Position numbers and translations under genes: made by a program. Shown piece after piece: positions 60,192-64,000 of a stretch of DNA of 64,000 bases. Below the pieces are notes generated by a model that was not told where the DNA came from, ran no database searches, and saw nothing but the letters and a program-made list of their open reading frames with translations. Origin of the DNA: Nostoc sp. CHAB 5824 (GTDB taxonomy: Bacteria; Cyanobacteriota; Cyanobacteriia; Cyanobacteriales; Nostocaceae); contig NZ_JAIVFT010000006.1 of assembly GCF_020829665.1 (NCBI RefSeq), positions 286,524-350,523 of the forward strand, read 5' to 3'. The stretch's first letter is position 1, and the number at the start of each line of letters is the position of its first letter.

Positions 60192-60947
60192 ATGGAATTA
60201 ATCAAGCGTATCCTGCGGGTGATTCGTGCTAATCTTAATAGTTTGATTGGCAGTGCAGAAGATCCGGAAAAGATTCTGGAGCAAACTGTCTTGGAGATGC
60301 AGGAAAATTTAGTGCGGTTGCGGCAGGGTGTAGCACAAGCGATCGCTACCCAGAAACGCACCGAACGCCAAGCTGCCGCTGCCCAGTCTCAAACAGAAGA
60401 ATGGTATCGCCGCGCCCAATTGGCCCTGCAACAAGCCAACGAACCTCTAGCACGCGAAGCTTTGACTAAGCGCCAAGCTTATAAAGAAACCACTACAGCC
60501 CTCTTTTCCCAGATAGAGCAGCAAAACGATATAGTAGCTAGGCTAAAAAAGGATATGCGATCGCTAGAGTTAAAAATTTCCGAGGCGAAAACAAAAAAAG
60601 ATATGTATATTGCTCGCGCCCGTTCTGCCGAAGCATCTTATCGCCTCCAAGAAATGCTCGGTGGAGTTTCTGCCACCAGCAGTCTGAGTGCCTTTGAGCG
60701 TATGGAAGAAAAAGTTTTGCAAATAGAAGCTCAATCAGAAGCAATAGCTCAACTCAGTAGCGACGATTTGGAAACACAATTTACCTCCTTAGAATCTACT
60801 AATAATGTAGATGCCGAATTGGCAGCGATGAAGGTACAGGTTTTAAACGGGGCAGAAAACACACAGCATAACAATCTCCTCACCCAAGAGAAGGAGAACA
60901 CAAGGCAGCCTCCTCAACAGCAATTACCCAGAACTGAGGAGTCTTGA
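60192..60947 (+). CDS. pspA: PspA/IM30 family protein
   Basis: 251 residues from ATG at 60192 (MELIKRILRVIRANLNSLIG), chosen for the GGAGAG upstream; the longer upstream frame is repeat DNA. Amphipathic N-terminal helix, EDPEKILEQTVLEMQENLVR, then the long antiparallel coiled coil, and SAFERMEEKVLQIEAQSEA. The C-terminus is Gln/Asn-rich and lacks the extra helix of Vipp1. PspA-type proteins form ESCRT-III-like assemblies on membranes. Tandem paralogue of vipp1, 193 bp downstream. Confidence 0.9.
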   Translation: MELIKRILRVIRANLNSLIGSAEDPEKILEQTVLEMQENLVRLRQGVAQAIATQKRTERQAAAAQSQTEEWYRRAQLALQQANEPLAREALTKRQAYKETTTALFSQIEQQNDIVARLKKDMRSLELKISEAKTKKDMYIARARSAEASYRLQEMLGGVSATSSLSAFERMEEKVLQIEAQSEAIAQLSSDDLETQFTSLESTNNVDAELAAMKVQVLNGAENTQHNNLLTQEKENTRQPPQQQLPRTEES

Positions 60948-61139
60948 AGAGGTCATTTCCCCCTGCCTCTTGGTTGAAGTTCGGCTAATTACCCTACTTT
61001 GGAGATATCTTAACAATTAAGAGTTGTTAGAAGGTACTGATTCAAACCGGAAAGATTACATTGAAATAGGTAGCTATTAAAAAATAAAAAAGCTGACTGT
61101 CAAACAAAAAGCGTAAACCACACAAGGAAAAACAAAGTT

Positions 61140-61916
61140 ATGGGATTATTCGATCGCATTAAGCGAGTAGTTAGTTCTAACCTCAACGACTTGGTTAACA
61201 AAGCCGAAGACCCCGAAAAAATGCTAGAACAAGCCATCCTGGAAATGCAGGAAGACTTGGTTCAGCTGCGTCAGGGAGTAGCCCAGGCGATCGCCGCCCA
61301 AAAACGCAGTGAGAAACAGTACAATGATGCTCAAAATGAAATCAATAAGTGGCAACGCAATGCCCAACTGGCACTGCAAAAAGGTGATGAGAACTTAGCA
61401 CGACAAGCTCTAGAGCGCAAGAAAACTTATACGGACACCAGTGCAGCCCTTAAAGCTAGTTTAGATACGCAAAGCACTCAAGTTGAAACACTCAAGCGCA
61501 ACTTAATCCAGCTGGAAAGCAAGATTTCTGAAGCTAAAACCAAGAAAGAAATGCTTAAAGCTCGGATTACCACTGCCAAAGCCCAAGAGCAACTTCAAGG
61601 CATGGTGCGTGGGATGAATACCAGCAGTGCAATGTCTGCCTTCGAGCGGATGGAAGAAAAAGTCTTGATGCAAGAATCCCGGGCCCAGGCACTAGGAGAG
61701 TTAGCAGGTGCAGATTTAGAAACCCAATTTGCCCAGTTAGAGGGTGGTAGCGATGTTGATGATGAGTTGGCAGCTTTGAAAGCGCAAATGCTACCACCTG
61801 CTACTCCAGTAACTCAAGCGCAACTGCCACCGCAACAAGAAACCACTGCTCCTAAGTCTAATGAGGTGGTTGATGCTGAGTTGGATTCTCTACGCAAGCA
61901 ATTGGATCAATTGTAA
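61140..61916 (+). CDS. vipp1: Vipp1 (IM30), thylakoid membrane maintenance
   Basis: 258 residues. MGLFDRIKRVVSSNLNDLVN forms the membrane-binding helix, EDPEKMLEQAILEMQEDLVQ follows, and the coiled coil ends with SAFERMEEKVLMQESRAQAL and ADLETQFAQLEG. Unlike the upstream paralogue it has a linker and a final helix (VVDAELDSLRKQLDQL), the extra C-terminal helix typical of Vipp1. It forms rings and rods needed for thylakoid integrity. Order pspA-vipp1 suggests duplication. Confidence 0.93.
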   Translation: MGLFDRIKRVVSSNLNDLVNKAEDPEKMLEQAILEMQEDLVQLRQGVAQAIAAQKRSEKQYNDAQNEINKWQRNAQLALQKGDENLARQALERKKTYTDTSAALKASLDTQSTQVETLKRNLIQLESKISEAKTKKEMLKARITTAKAQEQLQGMVRGMNTSSAMSAFERMEEKVLMQESRAQALGELAGADLETQFAQLEGGSDVDDELAALKAQMLPPATPVTQAQLPPQQETTAPKSNEVVDAELDSLRKQLDQL

Positions 61917-61973
61917 AATTGGTAGAAAACTTATTTGAACCAGTCCCACGCCTGTTGGCTGTGGGATTTTACG

Positions 61974-62032
61974 TCATTAGTCAATAGTTAATAGTCAAAA
62001 TAAATATGAATTATTAACTATGGACTATTGAC
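61974..62032. repeat. STRR-type repeats
   Basis: GTCATTAGTCAATAGTTAAT and related heptamers between vipp1 and the thioredoxin gene. Confidence 0.75.
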
Positions 62033-62090
62033 TAGTTTGGGATAAAGTATTGTGTGTGCCAACTTTGATCGCCACCTGATGGAGACTGCA

Positions 62091-62426
62091 ATGAGTAAGG
62101 CTGTAATCACCATAACTGATGCTGAGTTTGAAACAGAAGTGTTAAAAGCTGAACAGCCTGTATTAGTTTACTTTTGGGCTTCCTGGTGTGGGCCTTGTCA
62201 ATTGATGTCGCCCCTGATTAACTCAGCTGCTATCAAATATAGCGATCGCCTCAAAATCGTTAAAATGGAAATTGACCCTAACCCACTCACTGTTAAGCAG
62301 TACCAAGTGGAAGGCGTGCCAGCCCTCAGACTATTTCAAGGCAAGGAAGTTTTGATATCGACTGAGGGAGTCATCGGCAAAGATAAATTACTCGAACTCT
62401 TAGATACTCACTTAAATAGTAATTAG
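62091..62426 (+). CDS. Thioredoxin
   Basis: 111 residues from ATG at 62091 (MSKAVITITDAEFETEVLKA), chosen for GGAG at 62081-62084. The active site is WCGPC in VYFWASWCGPCQLMSPLINS; the cis-proline loop is EGVPALRLFQGKEVL. A soluble, cytosolic dithiol-disulfide reductase. A single-domain protein of normal length; I do not assign it to TrxA, TrxB or another class. The aminotransferase gene follows after repeat DNA. Confidence 0.93.
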   Translation: MSKAVITITDAEFETEVLKAEQPVLVYFWASWCGPCQLMSPLINSAAIKYSDRLKIVKMEIDPNPLTVKQYQVEGVPALRLFQGKEVLISTEGVIGKDKLLELLDTHLNSN

Positions 62427-62593
62427 TCATTGGTCATTGGTCATTGGTCACTTGTACTGAGCGTTGCCGTAAAGCCTGCGGCATAACTACGCTTAGGGCG
62501 CAGCCTCTCGTAGAAAAGTATTGGTCATTGGACAAAAGACAAAAGACAAAGGACAAAGGACAAATGACAAATGACAAAGGACAAATGACTAAT
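62427..62593. repeat. STRR and dispersed repeats between thioredoxin and aminotransferase genes
   Basis: TTGGTCA heptamers at 62427-62452; a palindromic piece (gccgtaaagcctgcggcata, 62465-62484); then GGACAAAGGACAAATGACAA-type heptamers up to the next start. An in-frame upstream extension of the next gene reads through this DNA and is not considered coding. Confidence 0.85.
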
Positions 62594-63811
62594 ATGCAAT
62601 TTGCAAAGCGTTTACAACCCCTGCAATCTAATGTATTTGCTGATATGGACACAGCCAAGGCAGTCGCTTTGGCCGCTGGACAACAAATAATTGATTTGTC
62701 GTTGGGGTCTTCTGATTTACCAACTGAGGCACATGTCATTGAGGCGATCGCTCAATCTCTCCACGATCGCAGTACCCACGGCTATCTGTTGTTCAACGGC
62801 ACTCTTGGTTTTCGTGAAGCCGCAGCCAACTGGTACGAACAAAAATTTGGCATCAAAGTCGATCCTCAAACTGAGGTACTACCTCTGATTGGTTCTCAAG
62901 AAGGCACAGCTCATTTACCTCTAGCATTGCTCAATCCAGGAGATTTCGCTCTCTTGCTCGATCCTGGTTATCCCTCCCATGCCGGGGGAGTCTACCTAGC
63001 CAGTGGTCAAATCTACCTGATGCCACTGCGGGCAGAAAACAGTTTTTTACCAGTGTTTGCTGATATTCCTGCCCCAGTCTTAGCCCAGTCGCGGATGATG
63101 GTATTAAGTTATCCTCACAATCCCACTGCTGCGATCGCTCCTTTATCTTTCTTCCAAGAAGCTGTCGCCTTCTGTCAGCAACATAATCTCGCCCTGGTTC
63201 ACGATTTCCCCTACGTAGATTTGGTATTTGAGGAAACTGGGGAGTGGGCAATGAATTCTTCCCAATACCCAATACCCAATACCCAGTCCCTAGTCCCTTC
63301 AATTCTCCAAGCTGATCCAGAGAAAAGCGTCTCTATTGAATTTTTTACCCTTTCCAAGTCTTACAATATGGGCGGCTTCCGCATTGGCTACGCCATCGGT
63401 AATGCCCAGTTAATTAACGCCTTACGGCAGGTAAAAGCCGCTGTCGATTTTAATCAGTATCGGGGTATTTTGAATGGTGCGATCGCTGCGCTGACTGGCC
63501 CTCAAACTGGGGTAAAATCTGCTGTTGCTACCTTCCAGCAGCGTCGTGATGCTTTCATAACTGCTTTACACCGCATTGGCTGGAACGTTCCTACTCCCAA
63601 AGCCACAATGTACATCTGGGCAAAATTGCCCTCACCTTGGAGTCAAAACTCTATCGAATTTTGTACACAACTAGTCAAACAAACTGGTGTAGCCGTTTCC
63701 CCAGGTGCTGGCTTTGGCAAATCTGGAGAAGGGTATGTCCGTTTTGCCTTGGTGCATGAGCCACCTTTATTAGAAACTGCTGTGGAAAGAATTGCCCAGT
63801 TCCTTCATTGA
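62594..63811 (+). CDS. Class I/II PLP aminotransferase (DapL/AspC-like)
   Basis: 405 residues from ATG at 62594 (MQFAKRLQPLQSNVFADMDT); the frame upstream is repeat DNA. Fold-type I features: LSLGSSDLPTEAHVIEAIAQ, IGSQEGTAHLPLALLNPGD, VLSYPHNPTAAI, HDFPYVDLVFE, and the PLP lysine in FFTLSKSYNMGGFRIGYAIG. It belongs to the group that includes LL-diaminopimelate aminotransferase; substrate is uncertain. Residues about 219-235 (SSQYPIPNTQSLVPS) are encoded by repeats CCCAATACCC and CCCAGTCCC, an in-frame intrusion between conserved segments. Confidence 0.88.
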   Translation: MQFAKRLQPLQSNVFADMDTAKAVALAAGQQIIDLSLGSSDLPTEAHVIEAIAQSLHDRSTHGYLLFNGTLGFREAAANWYEQKFGIKVDPQTEVLPLIGSQEGTAHLPLALLNPGDFALLLDPGYPSHAGGVYLASGQIYLMPLRAENSFLPVFADIPAPVLAQSRMMVLSYPHNPTAAIAPLSFFQEAVAFCQQHNLALVHDFPYVDLVFEETGEWAMNSSQYPIPNTQSLVPSILQADPEKSVSIEFFTLSKSYNMGGFRIGYAIGNAQLINALRQVKAAVDFNQYRGILNGAIAALTGPQTGVKSAVATFQQRRDAFITALHRIGWNVPTPKATMYIWAKLPSPWSQNSIEFCTQLVKQTGVAVSPGAGFGKSGEGYVRFALVHEPPLLETAVERIAQFLH

Positions 63812-64000
63812 ATTTCTTCTAAAGCTAGACACCAAGGGTTTTTGGCGGCAAAGTTTATGGATACAACACCTAGCGGGACTTAGACAAAAATTAAGCCCAA
63901 ATGTAACCCAAACTGGCTTTATAAGCAGCAAACACGTCACGGTTCAAGTTCAACCAATCAACAAATCGAAAAGACATGGCTGTTCTAAACGCTTCTAAAG
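63812..64000. other. Right edge, no supported gene
   Basis: An ATG at 63976 opens MAVLNASK to the edge, with only 8 codons visible. It could be the start of the next gene but cannot be judged. Confidence 0.25.

Noticed and set aside
62444..62593. Longer N-terminus for the aminotransferase
   Set aside because: The extension is encoded by heptamer repeats (KDKGQMTNDKGQMTN), and the family start lies at 62594.
1..64000. tRNA, rRNA or tmRNA genes
   Set aside because: No such gene was recognised by eye; a covariance-model scan would be needed to exclude small RNAs.

Overview
The window comes from a filamentous, probably heterocyst-forming cyanobacterium of the Nostoc/Anabaena group. Evidence: abundant HIP1 octamers (GCGATCGC); heptameric short tandem repeats (TTAGTCA type) between genes; photosynthesis genes (psb34, an hli gene, vipp1, phylloquinone genes menD and menB); a CcbP-like calcium-binding protein; and many palindromic dispersed repeats. 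No rRNA or tRNA gene was recognised. The species cannot be named from the sequence alone.

Layout. 1-5.5 kb: 5' part of a gene running off the left edge, psb34, a fused thiO-thiG gene, a small membrane protein, a frameshifted [2Fe-2S] ferredoxin, and cimA. 5.8-7.3 kb: a doubly broken secreted-protein gene and a small partner. 7.3-11.5 kb: a CruA/CruP-like flavoprotein and a coiled-coil protein. 12.1-16.5 kb: an NrsRS/RppAB-like two-component system, a secreted OB-fold-like protein and a frameshifted, truncated efflux adaptor with no pump. 16.5-24.6 kb: envelope proteins, a YcgQ/YcgR-type permease pair, an exported WD40 protein, hli and ald. 24.6-25.9 kb: a 15-repeat CRISPR array with no cas genes. 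26-31.6 kb: Uma2, dusB, an Rpn remnant beside a two-TM SLATT-like gene, and desC divergent from a TetR regulator that carries a degenerate tyrosine-recombinase-like domain. 31.8-37 kb: repeat-rich DNA, then a two-gene amyloid-motif/STAND-WD40 locus. 37-38.5 kb: decaying small accessory genes. 38.7-51 kb: a beta-helix protein, thiE-thiS, a class D beta-lactamase, a glycosyltransferase, a DUF1517 protein, a CcbP-like protein, an acetyltransferase and a REC-PAS-GGDEF protein. 51.5-64 kb: folB, menD, a brnT-brnA module broken by a MITE, an Rpn nuclease, menB, a dciA-like gene, a SPOR-like protein, a pspA/vipp1 pair, a thioredoxin and an aminotransferase.

How genes work together. ThiO-ThiG (0.8-2.8 kb) and ThiE plus ThiS (41.6-43.1 kb) cover most of thiamine precursor assembly. 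MenD and MenB are two steps of phylloquinone synthesis. PspA and Vipp1 sit in tandem for membrane maintenance. The most interesting locus is 32.85-36.99 kb: a small helical protein ends in a motif (FQGEVKGIQVGD) that is nearly repeated at the start of the next protein, an nSTAND-type ATPase with 14 very similar WD40 repeats. The core I/A-Q-V-G resembles RHIM/PP-type amyloid signalling motifs, so the pair looks like a bacterial NLR-like receptor with an amyloid-recruited effector.

A second theme is decay and repeat intrusion. Seven genes are broken: ferredoxin, the secreted protein at 5.8 kb, the efflux adaptor, a DUF6888-like gene, a DUF433 gene, an rpn fragment and brnT. At least six apparently working genes carry repeat-derived segments in frame. 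Three of the lesions are single-base insertions, two in homopolymers, so sequencing error must be excluded for those. The nonsense codons and the MITE insertion are not explained that way.
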